Source of the DNA: Ornithodoros turicata
Lineage: Eukaryota; Arthropoda; Arachnida; Ixodida; Argasidae
Length of the DNA: 64,000 nt
NCBI RefSeq assembly: GCF_037126465.1
Contig: NC_088206.1
Coordinates: 52,308,841-52,372,840 of the forward strand
Direction: 5' to 3'
Positions 23,986 to 35,835 of this stretch are shown one piece after another (position 1 is the stretch's first letter; each line of letters begins with the position of its first letter). The notes under the pieces are model-generated. The model searched no databases and was not told the origin of the DNA. It was given only the letters and a program-made list of their open reading frames with translations. Made by a program: the position numbers and the translations under genes.

Positions 23986-24075
23986 TGTCCCATAGTTTCT
24001 TTGAGTCATCAACGAAATTAAGGATGCAATTCCATGCAAATTTGCAATAATTCAAGTTTGCAATTCAGGATGCAA
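23986..24075 (-). pseudogene. LINE fragment 1 of 4 (N-terminal-most seen)
   Basis: The minus strand reads NFVDDSKKLWDKIHI, typical of the segment upstream of LINE reverse transcriptase. Joining the two flanks of the foldback element restores KIHINTHPISS in one frame. An in-frame TGA lies near 24070. The rest of the LINE 5' region is not visible. Confidence 0.65.
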
Positions 24076-24938
24076 AATAGTTTCGTAATAATATTACTCT
24101 TAATAAATTTCGAAGCATGTTGTTTTATCTCGTGTACGAGTAGGTGGGAAGTGTTGCCCTCGGTAGAGCAGGCTGCACATGTAGGGGTGCCAAGCGTGCT
24201 CAGTTGGAGGCGGAATCACCCCAATGTAATCTCTATGGGTATCACGGTGGCCACTTCATCTCGCAAACCACGGCTCTTAGGTAGCCAAAGTCCGGGCACA
24301 AAATAATGGAAGAGACCATGTAGGTATTGACACCTTTTTAATTCATCTTCTGCACACGGTTGAATTTATACATTTTTTTGCTTCCTTGGAAACAAATACA
24401 TTGAGCCCTATGGGACTAGCATGAAAACGGTCGGTATAACGTCGGTGAAGAAAATTTTCCTTTTCAGAATGGTGTCCAGCAGTGCAAATGTTGATTCTGA
24501 TCACCATTCAATTGAAGTTTCGTGTCAAGGCACTCAAGTTTCCGCGGTAAAGTGGACATAAATTTGGCTGTTTGTCGTCTGCTCGCCGGGGCTGCACTGT
24601 GCTGCCACCACATCCAGCTTCCGCTTTGGGAGAGGGACCTCGGCTTTCGCACCTAGCTGAGAGAGGGGACGGGAGAAGGTGCGCGAGCAAGCGCGTGCAG
24701 GGCTAACTGTCCGATAACCAAACTACATTACAAATTCCGACTTTGTTTTTCTTTGCAAACATATCCTCTATGTCACTCAAGGGATCGTGACTGAAAGAGT
24801 TAGTTGAACCTTTGGCTCACGAAACGTATTAGGGATCGTATAGTGTCTCAACTAAATAAAAAAGTTGCCGTTGTTGGTGCTAGCAAGTTTTCCAGTTCCC
24901 CAAAGTTCCCCAGTTGCGTACGATCCGCCTATCCACAA
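24076..24938. other. no gene seen
   Basis: Short open frames occur on both strands but none shows domain motifs. The sequence is AT-rich at the left and becomes GC-richer near 24590-24700. No repeat pair within the window was found for it. Confidence 0.5.
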
Positions 24939-27900
24939 ATGACTAGGTCAAGAAAACGTCCATCAAAGGCACGGAAGCGAACGAAAAGAGCAAGGAGCAT
25001 TGGCACAGCTCGTAAGAGGATGCGGCTTGTTGCCACATCATTGGCGGAAAACTCTGACAGGTAGGCGTCGCATGACATAATTTATAGCTGTCCAATCCCT
25101 AAAGTGGAAACATCCTCAAAGGAGTGCAAAACTTGTTCGTAAGTAAAGCACGAGATGCACCGCAAAAAAAATAAAAAAATAAATAAATATAAAATAAAAT
25201 AAAGGTTCACTTCCTTTTTCCTTTTTAGCTTGGAAAGTGAGTAATGACCAAATGCAGCATTTGCGCTTGCAGCGCGTTGTTGCTGACCCACGTTGGGTAT
25301 ACTATTCCTTACTTTATTAGAGGAAACGCGTGAGCGTCACCTACTCTCACATACGCTTACAGGTCTTTGTTTGTAATTTCACCTCTAGGGATCAGTCCTG
25401 TGCATTTGATGCGGACGTGATGGACACTGAAGCACAATGGGTGTCTACCCCAAAACGTCCAAACACGGGAAAGCCACAGGAATGTACTTTCATGCCACAT
25501 CACGTCTGCGATAACAACGACGCAGGCAGTGATAACCGGCAGCAGTCGCAGAGAAGTGATCTGGAACTACCAGCATCCGCGCCGAGTGTTCACGGCAGAT
25601 CGGGAAACGACGACAACCGGCATCGTTGTCCGCAACCTCTGCGTGCGACTTTCCAGAAACCCCTGTCAACACAAGCCAGTCGATGGTGTCAGAAACCGCA
25701 GACGGTGAACGAGCCACCCTAGTCATCAACTTTCAACAAGTGATTGAGGAATACGGAAAAGCTGCTGTTACTCATTCACAAGAATGCATGTTTTGTGGCC
25801 AGCTCCGGTTCTATACAAAGAAGTTAGAGTGGGGCTGAGTGTCACATTGGAATATCGCTGCACCAAATCACCTCTCTGCACCTTTAGCCATTTTGTGCGC
25901 ACACAACCTCCACTGGATTCGAAAAACAGCATCAATGCTAATATTGTTCGAGGATGTCTCGCGGTCGGAATTGGGTTCACGCAAGCCCGAGAACTTACAG
26001 CGTCAGTTGGCCTTCCCTTCCTTTCTTACAAATTGTATCAGAAGTGCGAGGACAAAATTGGCGAGAGTTTGCACGCTGCAACGTTGGACTCTATGAAGGC
26101 TGCCGCTCAAGAGGAAATCGAATTGGCGAAGCGACGTAAAGAATGTCCTGATCCTGACGGCTTTTGGCAGATTCCGGTCATAGTGGACGGAGGATGGAGT
26201 AAGAGGTCTTTTGGGCACAGCTACAATGCAAACAGCGGTGTCGCGGTTATCGTCGGCAAATATTCACGAAAGATACTGTACATTGGCGTCAGGAACAAGT
26301 AGTGCACTCTTTATCGACGTGCGGAGGCTGAAGGGAAAGATCCTTTTCCACACACCTGTGCACGCAACTGGGCTTCATCTTCGACCTCAATTGAGCGCGA
26401 CATTATCGTCCAGGGTTTCCAAGAAAGTGAACGAATGTACGGAATCAGATATACGACACTAATTGGCGATGGAGATAGCAGCGTTTTCGTTGCTGTTCAA
26501 ACACAAGTTTCATACGGTCGATTGGTAAAGAAAGTTGAATGCGTGAATCACCTGGTGAAAAATTACACTAAAAGACTGTACATCGCTGCAAAAGGCACCA
26601 AAGCATTCACATCACCAGGTGGAAGGGAAGCCAGGAAGATTTTGTCGTCAGCGAATATCCGAATCCTAAAGGGTCTCGCGAGGTCCACGGTTAGACGACA
26701 CGCCCAAAACACCCACGCTGTGACGCCTGAAGCGATACGGAAGCTACGTCACCAACTGAAAAACGGCCCGTATCATGTTTTCGGCATCCACAGCGTCCCT
26801 CTGTCCCTCTGAGCATTGTCCCGTCAAGAGAGGTGATGCGGTTGAACACGAACGACGGACCGAAAAGGGCAGGCTTCTAATACGATCCGGCATGATGGTT
26901 GAAATTCAAAAGGCCATTGATATACTCGCTGACAGGAGTGACATGCTCCTTCTGGACGCAACAAGCAATGAGGCTGAGACATACATGAGCATGGTTGCTC
27001 GTACAGTAGGCGGACAGCGTGTGGACTTTGCGAAAGGCAGGGGGTATGGAAATAGGTGTCGCCTTGCAGCCATCGCATACAACATGAGAGGCGCAAAGTG
27101 GCACGCATTCTACCTGCAGAAGTCATCCGGGAAGAGGCCGACGTCTTCGTTGATCAAGATAATAGAAGAAAGAGACGAGACGAACGCAAGGCATGCAGAA
27201 AAGCGGTGCGTCGTGACAATCCCTGCAGGATGCTAAAATTTGCAAGCGTCGCCGGCGACAAGGACTATGAGCCAGATTCACAAAAGCCGGACCTCGAGAA
27301 CACCATCTTTCTGCAGAAAGCTAAAGAGCTAGCTGACAAAATAAAACTTACAGCCCACGAAGCGAACACCCTCCAGGAATCTACGCTGGAACAAAGTCAG
27401 TGCTCACTTTGGCGTGCAGAAAGAAAGCAGAGGATACCTTCCACCTCGATTTACAGCATATGTCGGCCGCATCGAGCGACTTTCAACTACTCGTCAATTG
27501 TGAAGCAGATATTGTGTCCCAGGTCATTCCAGAGCAGGGATTGCCAATACGGTATGGACCACGAGAATGAGGCAGCTTCGGTATTCCAAGCCAGAAATCC
27601 AGCCTGTGTGCGCTGTGGTCTTTTTGTGAATCCTGACACGCCGTACGTGGCCACGAGCCCCGATCGCCTTATTGATGACGATGGCATCCTTGAGATCAAA
27701 TGCCCTGCAAGTGCTCAAAACTACCCGTCCATCGTGGAAACTGCTAAGAGACATGCCATTGGCGTCAAAGTTTCCAAAGAAGGTTCACTGTACCTGCCGC
27801 GATCACATAAATACTTTTATCAGATTCAAGCGCAATTAAATATAACTAAGAGAAGTTATTGTAAGCTTGGGATCTGGTCACCCACGGACACGCAGGTACT

Positions 27901-28064
27901 TACAATAAAAAAAGACCCATCGTTGTGGGAATGCCTGTTGCCCCAGCTCAAAAAGTTCTAGCTACATTACCTGATGCCAGAAATAATCGATCCCCGTGTA
28001 ACAAGGCATATGAAATTGAGAGAAGATGCTGTGGAAATGAGTGTCCTTCAGGACCTGCTGTAGC
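24939..28064 (+). pseudogene. Mutator-like transposase / YqaJ nuclease-domain gene, decayed
   Basis: Exon 1 (ATG 24939 to 25060) is Lys/Arg-rich and ends in CAG at a GTAGGC donor. A CCTCTAG acceptor at 25388 joins exon 2 in phase. Exon 2 holds a Mutator-like domain with CMFCGQLRFY near 25785, VDGGWSKRSFGHSYN (26182) and IGDGDSS (26462); the Asp residues in these are likely catalytic. A C-terminal YqaJ-type PD-(D/E)XK region follows with SPDRLI, ILEIKCP and YFYQIQAQLNIT (27658-27845). TAG codons at 26300-26302 and 27959-27961 interrupt an otherwise continuing frame. Frame changes occur near 25640, 25835, 26800 and 27110. This architecture is known from repeated arthropod genes thought to be transposon-derived. 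The final frame runs to about 28064. Confidence 0.82.
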
Positions 28065-29225
28065 TGTTGTCCACGTTTGTCCTTACTACTCCGTCGCAGG
28101 TTGTAAGGTGATGGCATACCGAACTACGGAATGTACGAAGCAGGATTTCATTATTTGAAGAATGCGCTGCAAGAGTGACAGCCTTGACTCTGCTTGGCTT
28201 GGATGTAACATGTGTTTTAGCTGATCCACGTCCAAGTCAGCGTGTCGAGAACAATTTCTTTGCAATATTTCTTGCATGGCAGTAGACAATGATAACTGTG
28301 TGACATTTTATAGGCAATCCGCCACTAAGCTGTGTTTTTTTTTCTTTTTTTAATGATCATTTTGGTTGCCGGAGCATGACAGGTATTGTGTATGTGTGTG
28401 CGCAGATAATTTCGAAACAGTTCACAAAACAGAAGAAAGAAAATGCTAGAAAGTGTTGGCTACTTAGTTGATCGTTAGAAGCCTTGGCTGCCTTGGCCTC
28501 GTCTGATGCCGACTAATCAGAAATGAAAAAAAGAGAAAATGGGGCGCTCTTTACTGCAATCCGCTTCAGTTATCGGTGGTGGTGGGCAAGAGGAACGCTT
28601 AGACATTGTAGCGTGGTGAGAAATCATGCGCAGTAAACAGTGGGACTCGCGAACGTGTCATCTCCGCAATTTGATAAAGAGAATAATCAGGTGTAGTCGC
28701 TCGCCCTTTAATTTGAGGAAAGAAACATTACAACAGGTTACGATGAATACACTTATATTTCGACAGCTTTTATTTTCGGCATCATACACAAGTGCATTAC
28801 GCCACACATTTCGAAGCAGTGGGTAGGGTTCCTTAAAAGCCATCATGGCTGCCGCGGGCGCGCAATTAATATGTTCGAACGAAAGAAAAATAACTCGTCG
28901 GAAGGACAGGTATGGTGAACTATAGTTCACCATAGTACAGGTCATGATAAGCTAGTACAGCCATTGTGTCGTAACGACGGAAGAAAAAGACCGTGTGGGT
29001 TTCGTCAACATGTAGAATGCAAACTCTCTGAATCATTCTTCCAAAGCGATTTTCTGATATAAACAGATAAATGGCGCACATTCCAAAGAGTAATATATGT
29101 CTTTTCGTGTACACAATTTCCTTTACAAGGTGTTTACTATTGATCTCTTTCTTCTCTACACCCTGAAAAGAAGAAGAAGCAGCCAGCGGGCTCCTCGTGC
29201 CGTCAGTACCCAAAGTCAGACAACG
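28065..29225. other. no gene seen
   Basis: The first part is probably 3' flank of the Mutator/YqaJ gene. A T-rich tract lies at 28330-28350. Frames at 28658-28945 and 28920-29213 (minus) have no recognisable motif. The palindrome TATGGTGAACTATAGTTCACCATAG at about 28912-28936 is a perfect short inverted repeat. Confidence 0.45.
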
Positions 29226-29511
29226 TATAGGGTGTGTTCGTTTATTAAACTCGCGCGACCCGCGAGTCGGAGTCGTGACGTATGAGAGCCATCATACGTC
29301 ATCGACTCTAGCGACCCACCTCGAAAGGAGAGTCGCTGCGAGTCGACTCTTGAGCACCTCTAGTGTTGAATCCTCGAATTTTAGAACGGGAGTTAGTGTC
29401 ACGTGGGCGACGTCGCGAGAGCCGCGCCCCGGCATTTTCGCCCCCCAAGAGTCTACTCTCTCGGCTCTCGAGTTGTTCGAGTGGAATAAACGAACGCAAC
29501 CATAGACACGC
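29226..29511. mobile_element. small TIR element (about 285 bp)
   Basis: The left end GGTGTGTTCGTTTATT matches the inverse of the right end (GGTTGCGTTCGTTTATT), and homology continues as ACTCG / CTCGAGAG-type blocks. Both sides are flanked by ATAG, which could be a 4-bp duplication or chance. It is GC-rich, non-coding and of unassigned superfamily. Confidence 0.6.
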
Positions 29512-29563
29512 AAACGCCCGTGCATTCGTCATTTCCGATTTTGGTCCAGAAATATCACGTGAC

Positions 29564-31469
29564 TCAACAGTGCGTGGCGCCATCCATCGCGAGGAGATGA
29601 CATGAGCGGGTTGGGTGATTCGGCCTTAACCGCAGACGGTGGGTAACGGACGCCTCCCTCCTCGTGATGTTTGGGGGAGGAACGTATTGCATTTTTGGGT
29701 CGATGGAGTGCAGAAATGTATTGGGCGAGATGGCACGTTCTATGAAATCTTGAACACAGCGAGAGCTCAAGCGACGTATTTGGAGCAGGCAGGCAGATAT
29801 TGAAAGCGGGATGCTGAGACTCAAGGCAGCCGTGGTATGGGCACGTTTCGCAGCAATGTCGGCACGGGTATTTCCGGGCAACCCGACGTGACTGGGTACC
29901 CACTGGAGCCGTACGCTGTGGCCGGAAGCCAGGAGCTCGTTGTATCTGGCGATTACAAGCGTGCGGAGATCGCAAATAGCACTGCACCGGTACGACGCCA
30001 AGGTCTCCAATGCTGACTTGCTGTCCGTGAAGATGGACCACGAGTCGGCCTGTGAACCGGATATGGCGTTGAGCGCTTCATAGATGGCTGTCAGTTCCGC
30101 TTCGGTGGATGAAGTTTCATGCGGCAGCTTGAAAGTCTGCGTAGTGTCGCTGTGAGGTATGTAGAAAGCTGCAGACGACGCGCCGTACACAACCAAGCCA
30201 TCTGTGAAAATTGCTTTACGCTGACCGTGGACCGAGTTCAAATGTTCAAGAGCAAACTGGCGCGCAGCGAGGACAGGAGTGTCGTTTTTGCGGGACATGT
30301 CGGGAATATGCAGGTCCGTCGGAGGCAGCTCGAGGGTCCACAAAGGTGGAGCGTATAGCAGGCGCAACGGAGGGGGCGGAAGAGACTGTGCCAGTCTGCA
30401 AACAGCAGCCCCGAAAGCTGAGCTTTCATACAGTAGGTGAATGTCCCGTAGGTAGTGGGCAGCATGTCGTGTGCGGTACCGCGCACAAGAGCGCAGGGTC
30501 TCCATGTAGCGTAGGACGTGGGCTGGCGTCTCCTTCGCCTCAGCCAAGACCAGGAAGGTGTCGGTCGTTTTGGGGACACCAAGGCACACTCGAAGGCTTC
30601 GCGCCTGGATGTTCAAAAGTACGCGCTGTGTTGTTGAACTTAGACCGTGCAATACCGGTAAGCTGTAACGCAGGAGACCTAAGACGAGTGAGCTATGCAC
30701 CTGGCGAAGGTCAGGGAATTATGGGCCCCAGGACGAACCAGAGATGCGGCGGAGGACGTTCGCGATGGTAGTTGCCGCGGTAGACAGGGCCTTGACGTGC
30801 TTGGACCAAGTCAGCTCCCTGTCAATGGTTATGCCCAGGTATTTGTGATGACGTACGAAGGCGAGCTGTTGGCCGTCAACGCGGAGGGGGAATTTGCGGA
30901 AGGATCGGCGGGTGAATGCCATGGCAACAGTCTTGCTAGGTGAGATAGAAAGACCACTGTCGGAGAGGTAAGGCACGATAGTGTCTAAAGCACCTTGCAA
31001 GCGACGCTGGATTACATCCCGACGGGTGGAGGAGGCCCAGATGCAGAGGTCGTCGGCGTATATTGTGATGTTGACATGTTCACTTAATTGAGCAGGTAAA
31101 GTGGCCATGATGACGTTGAACAGCAGTGGGCTCAACACACTCCCTTGCGGGACACCTCGCAGAACTCTCTAGTGTGCGGTCTCCCTTTCAGAGGTGCGCA
31201 CAAACAAGGTGCGATCAACGAGGAAGTCCCGAATCCATGCGAGTGGGCGGCCCCCAATACCAGCCTCTTGGAGCGTCGCAATGACAGTGCTGTGCACCAC
31301 GTTGTCATATGCTCTTTTGACGTCGAGGAAGACCGCTGCTGTGAGCTTCTCTTCCGATCGCGCTTGTTGTACACTAGAGACAATGTCGATGACGTTGTCT
31401 ATCGCCGACCTGCCTTGACGGAAGCCGGCCATGCCTTCAGGGAAGAAGTTCGAAGCTTCGAAAAACCGT
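29564..31469 (-). pseudogene. I-superfamily LINE: RT plus RNase H, 5'-truncated
   Basis: Minus-strand frames give an RT with GFRQGRSAIDNVIDIV, FLDVKRAYDNV, LSPLLFNV and the YADD box (ITIYADDLCIW) between 31432 and 30719. A frame change separates this from 30700-29564. That part has the thumb and connector, then RNase H (AIFTDGL, SSTEAELTAIYEAL, IFTDSKSALETL, WVPSHVGLPGN) and a C-terminal LRLRPNH region. RNase H after RT marks the I group rather than Jockey or CR1. The 5' end stops exactly at the P-like element terminus (31470). The C-terminal zinc region is missing here; a similar piece occurs at 41465. Confidence 0.9.
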
Positions 31470-31545
31470 CACTGATCTCTATAGTAATAGACTGGATAGC
31501 GGATTGAGGGTGCAACCGGTACGGTCACCGGCCGCCATCTTGCGA
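31470..31545 (+). promoter_or_regulatory. P-like element 2 left TIR with YY1-like site
   Basis: The TIR includes a degraded TATA-like stretch (TAGTAATAGACTGGAT) and GCCGCCATCTT at 31531, a match to the YY1 consensus. The same layout recurs at the three other TIRs (37669-37739, 40735-40805, 43953-44031), where two copies have an intact TATAAAGG. These may be the promoters for transcripts leaving each end. Confidence 0.5.
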
Positions 31546-31624
31546 AGCTCAAAACATTGCCGTCCGCGACTCAGCTGCATATTCTGCATGCGCCTTTGCG
31601 TAACATTTTTGTGGTGTCTTGCCC

Positions 31625-32220
31625 GCCTGCTGTGGTTATTGGTGTGCTGCCCGTACTGGCAAGGCACCGGGGACGATATTTCACAAGTAAGTGACTTAGT
31701 TTTACAAATAAATATGATTTATTAGTCCACGACCGGGGCGACAAAATGTTGCTGTTGAAGCATGTGCGCGACGCTTTGTGACTCGTATCTCAAGATCTAA
31801 ACGTTAAACTTTAAGCAGTACTTTATTTGGATAGAGTTATTGTGATGGTCCAGACTTCCTGCAGTTCACGGGTATGGTCTCGGCAGGAAGCAGGCGTTGA
31901 AGTGCGCTTGTCAGGTGTGGGACCTACGGCTCAGTTCGTTGGTCACGGTATCGACGATTGCTTGCTTGGATCAGTCTTGTCATCCCTGCTGTAATTAATG
32001 GCATAAATTGTTCAATGCAGGTTCCCTCACAGCCGCAAACAACATTTAAAAAAAGTGTGTGGTGAATGTCAGGCGAAAGGACTGGACGCCGTCGAGGACA
32101 TCACTGGTCTGCAGCAAACATTTTAAAGACAGGTGCTTCGACAGAACGGGGCAAATCGTTCGACTGAGACCTGACGCTGTGCCCAACAAGTTCGACTTCC
32201 CAGAACACCTGCAGAAAGTA
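31625..32220 (+). pseudogene. THAP-domain exons of the P-like element
   Basis: Exon 1 (about 31625-31686) reads ACCGYWCAARTGKAPGTIFH and ends AA before GTAAGT. After an intron, exon 2 starts at 32026 (AATGCAG acceptor) and completes a Lys codon, giving FHKFPHSRKQHL, a THAP FP box. A one-base error in the A run at about 32047-32053 shifts frame. The rest then reads RRKDWTPSRTSLVCSKHF and LRPDAVPNKFDFPEHLQK, the C-x2-H and AVPTIF-like box of the C2CH THAP zinc finger. No ATG precedes exon 1 in frame. THAP domains bind transposon ends in P elements. Confidence 0.8.
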
Positions 32221-32429
32221 ATAGTGCATACGTTATATGTAGAGGCCAGATTTATATGCACTAAAAGCTGGTTGAACACACATGCATGAAAAATTTATTA
32301 ATCTTGCTCAAAATATGCTCCTCTAGAAATTCACTTGCATGCATTTAAAACATGCAACAAATTCACTGGGGCAAAAGCATCTCACTTTATGCAGTGTACA
32401 AAAAGCATGCGGAGTTGAATGCATAGATC

Positions 32430-33012
32430 GAGAAGTTACCCGTCAAAAGGAACTCCTTACCAAGTTACCGTGTGAAAAATGTAACTAAGTTAATAACGAA
32501 GTTATTGAGCCTGAAACGTAACTCGCAGTTACGGAGTTACTTAAAAAAAAGAACGAGTTACTACCAAGTTGCTTCGGACACAAAATAGCACTACACAGGC
32601 ACAGCGCGTGTAAGCAGTTGAGTTCGACCCTGAGTTGCCTGCGTTGAGTTTTCGTTTATGTCCAACAATGCGAACACTTTGCATCTTATTCGCTGTGGGC
32701 ACACAATGGTTCAGCTTCATTTCAATAGCAGCAGTTCTTACTTCCTGAACAGAATACTGTCATTGACTGAACATCACGTTTTATGACATAAAATGCCATT
32801 GCAGAACCGGAGTGAAAGCAAGAAAACAGGTGGACGTGAGTGACAAGCAAATTAAAAATAACTTGGAACTTAGCTTAAGTTACTTTGGCAAAGTTACCTG
32901 AAAAAGAAACGAGTTCCTCTGAAAGTTACCACTGCACAAAAGTAGCGAGTTAAGTTATAAGTTACCAAAAAAAGGAACTTAGTTACAGTAACGAGTTGCC
33001 TCGAACTCTGGT
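32430..33012. repeat. GTTAC-rich foldback repeat
   Basis: Both ends are rich in inverted and direct AAGTTAC / GTAACT motifs (about 32435-32570 and 32870-33005), with a unique middle. This pattern resembles widespread MITE-like elements of the GTAACTCGTTAC kind. It lies within P-like element 2. Confidence 0.6.
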
Positions 33013-33273
33013 TGAAAGTGTGTATTTGCATGAAAATCTAGCCTCTATGAATCATGTTCCCTAGTTAAGAGTTTCAAGCGATGGTTGATGATTGGAATCA
33101 GTACTGCATGAAGGGCACCTTAAAGCTGCAACTAGTCCAATATATGAGAGCACTCCTGAATTACGCATTCATATGCAGTTAAAAGCCACTCCATATTGGA
33201 TAGGACAGTACTAACATGGGCAAAAGCATGTAAGAGAAAAGTATTGCATAAAAAGTTTGCCTAACGTACAAAC

Positions 33274-33414
33274 TGTGGAAGAAAGAGGAGGCGGAGAGGG
33301 CTCTTAGGCTCAGCTGTGGACGAAGAGGAGGAGCGCGAGAGAGAGCAATAAAGGTTCAGTTTGTAGAAGGCATCAGAACTGTCGGTCACGAATTCTTGGG
33401 TCCGATTCGAACCA
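33274..33414 (+). repeat. BEL 5' LTR
   Basis: This 141-bp repeat matches 36409-36549 with three substitutions. It contains CAATAAAGG, a possible polyadenylation signal. Confidence 0.93.
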
Positions 33415-33451
33415 TTTTGGTGCCGAAACCCGGGAACGACGACCCTTCTCG

Positions 33452-35835
33452 ATGCCCGTTGACCTGTTAGACGGCCTGAAGCGGTCACGAGCCGGGACCC
33501 GAGCAGCAGTCACTCGCACCGTCAATCGACTACGTGAACCCCGGACAGGGGAGGTTTCCCTCGAAGATGTTGAAGTCGGCGTCGAGTATTTAGTGGCGAG
33601 GAAGGCTGCGCTGCAAGACTTAGACAGTCAGATCCTGGCGCTGACCGGCGAAGATCAGTATGACCAGGAAGTCCAAGGCATCCTGGAATGCGAGCAGCAG
33701 CTCGAAGCCGCCATCACGCGCGCGAGGCGGGTCCTTCGAACGGCAGGAGAGCTCACATCGCCAGTTGCGCCGTATGCCGCACTGGGCGATCAACCAGCCG
33801 TTCTGTTTCCTTGCCGAAGCTGCAAATTCCAAAGTTCGGAGGGAAGTTGCAAGACTGGGCCAGGTTCTGGGAACACTTCCAGGCAACGATCCACGACAAC
33901 GGTGCGCTAGCTACAGTAGAGAAGTTTAAGTATCTCCTGTGTTACGTTACCGATGAGGCCTAGCGCGCCATTGATGGGATCAGCCTTAGTGGAGCTAATT
34001 ACCAGATATCTGTTGACGCCCTGAAGGAGCGGTTCGGACGAACCGATCTCCTTGCATCCGAGCACATCGATAAGCTGTTGTCGCTCCGCGCAGTGCAAGG
34101 TTCTGGGGACGTGACCCAGCTACGTCACTTGTTCGACGAAGTCTCGCGCCACACGAGGGCCCTGGAATCACTGGAGATTCCGCAGTCTGGCTATGATGTC
34201 GTGCTCTATAGGGTTGTTACTCGCTGCCTTCCACCCGATCTCTTCGTGCAGTTTCGGCAGAGAAGGAAGGAATTGGTCTCTCCTAGCGAGAGCGGGACAG
34301 CCCCCTCCACAGAGTCTACTCGCATATCGCCCACTGCCGCGGAGGTTCGTGCACTGATGGATTTCCTACGCATTCAAGTGGAAGCAAGGGAAGAAGTCGC
34401 TCTTCACCGGCATCGGCATACGCCTCCGGTCCACGCGGAAGACGAAGCGCCAGCCCCCTTTCCTTCGGCCGCAGCGCTGCCAGCTGGTGTGCGCACAGAC
34501 TCCACACGCCCTGATGGAGCTCCACCTGCACCGCCGTTCGATCTCCCTTCGTGTGCCCTTTGCCGTGCGAGCGATCACCGCACGGCGACTTGTCCAACGC
34601 CGCTCACACCCGAGGGAAAACGGAGAAGCCTCACGTCAGCGCGTCGATGCTTCCGCTGTGCCAAGCGGAACCACTTGGCCCGTCAGTGTCGCTCTTCAGC
34701 TAGTCTCACGTGTACCAGATGCCACGGACAACATCTGACTGTGCTCTGCGACATACAACCGAAACGCGAAGCGCGAGAGCGCACCGCCGGGATCGTTGGA
34801 TCGGCTTCATCATCGCCAGCGCAGACACCTGAAATCCAAGCCACCACCGCGTCAACCTCGTCTACTGTCACATTTCTGCAGACCGCTGTGGTTCAGGTTG
34901 CCGGCCCTGGCGGATCCGCGTCCGTACGTATTCTTCTCGACAACGGAAGTCAGAGAACATTCATCACCGAGGAACTCGCTCAGCGGCTTCGATGCCCGGG
35001 ATTGGCATCCGAAAACATGTCGATCTTTGCGTTTGGCTCCACGCAACCGTCCACGCATCGCGCATACCAGAAGGTGTCCCTGCGTATCGATGGCTTACAT
35101 CAGTCGTTGGAAGTAGAGGCCATCGCTATCCCACAGATCTGCAGGTCGCTCAGCCCACCTGTGGATGCCCGGATCTTGCAAATGCTACATGATCGTGGTC
35201 TCTCTCCGGTCACAACGACTTGTCTATCGCAGAACGTCGACGTGCTGGTAGGCGCGGAATACTACTGGCGATTTGTGTCTGGCAGAATAGAGCGCCTTCC
35301 CAACAATATCACAGCCGTCGAAACGGTATTTGCGTGGATCGTCCAAGGTGATGCCCCACTGCGTTCCTCGCTACCAGACTATCCCGCCACCACGTCACCT
35401 TTGTGCTGCATGAACGACGCGCCCGAGCATGAGCTGACCAACCTGTGGCGACTAGATGCATTAAGTATCACGGATTCTGACGTAGCTGCTCCCACCGGAG
35501 CGGCAGACCTCCAAATGTTTCAAGAGAACATCAAGTGGCAGACAGATCGGTACGAGGTTCCCCTCATGATCCAGGCGCCTGGGCTACCACCAGAGGCACA
35601 CAATCGGGTAACCGCCGAGACGAGACTCAACGCTCAACTCCGGCGGTTCCGAACGGCACCCGATGTTCTCAAGCAGTACCACGCCACAATGCGCGAATAC
35701 TTCGTCGAAGGGCATGCCGAACCAGTATCTGGCCCAGACCCCGCCGGGGACGTCTACTACCTGCACCACCATGCGGATATACCAACGGAGGCCATCACGA
35801 CCAAGGTCCGCATGGTGTTCGACCCTGGTGGGGCG
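33452..35835 (+). pseudogene. BEL gag-protease-RT (truncated)
   Basis: The start at 33452 opens a coiled-coil-like Gag N-terminus. A frame change near 33800 leads to the DUF1759-type region (LPKLQIPKFGGKLQDWARFW). A TAG at 33961-33963 interrupts, and the frame is then open to 35865. Zinc knuckles CALCRASDHRTATC and CFRCAKRNHLARQC and a CTRCHGQHLTVLC pair lie at 34549-34750. The retropepsin-like protease has RILLDNGSQRTFI (34930). The RT begins (ITTKVRMVFD, about 35797) and is cut at about 35822-35835. BEL elements normally carry about 3 kb more here. Confidence 0.92.
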
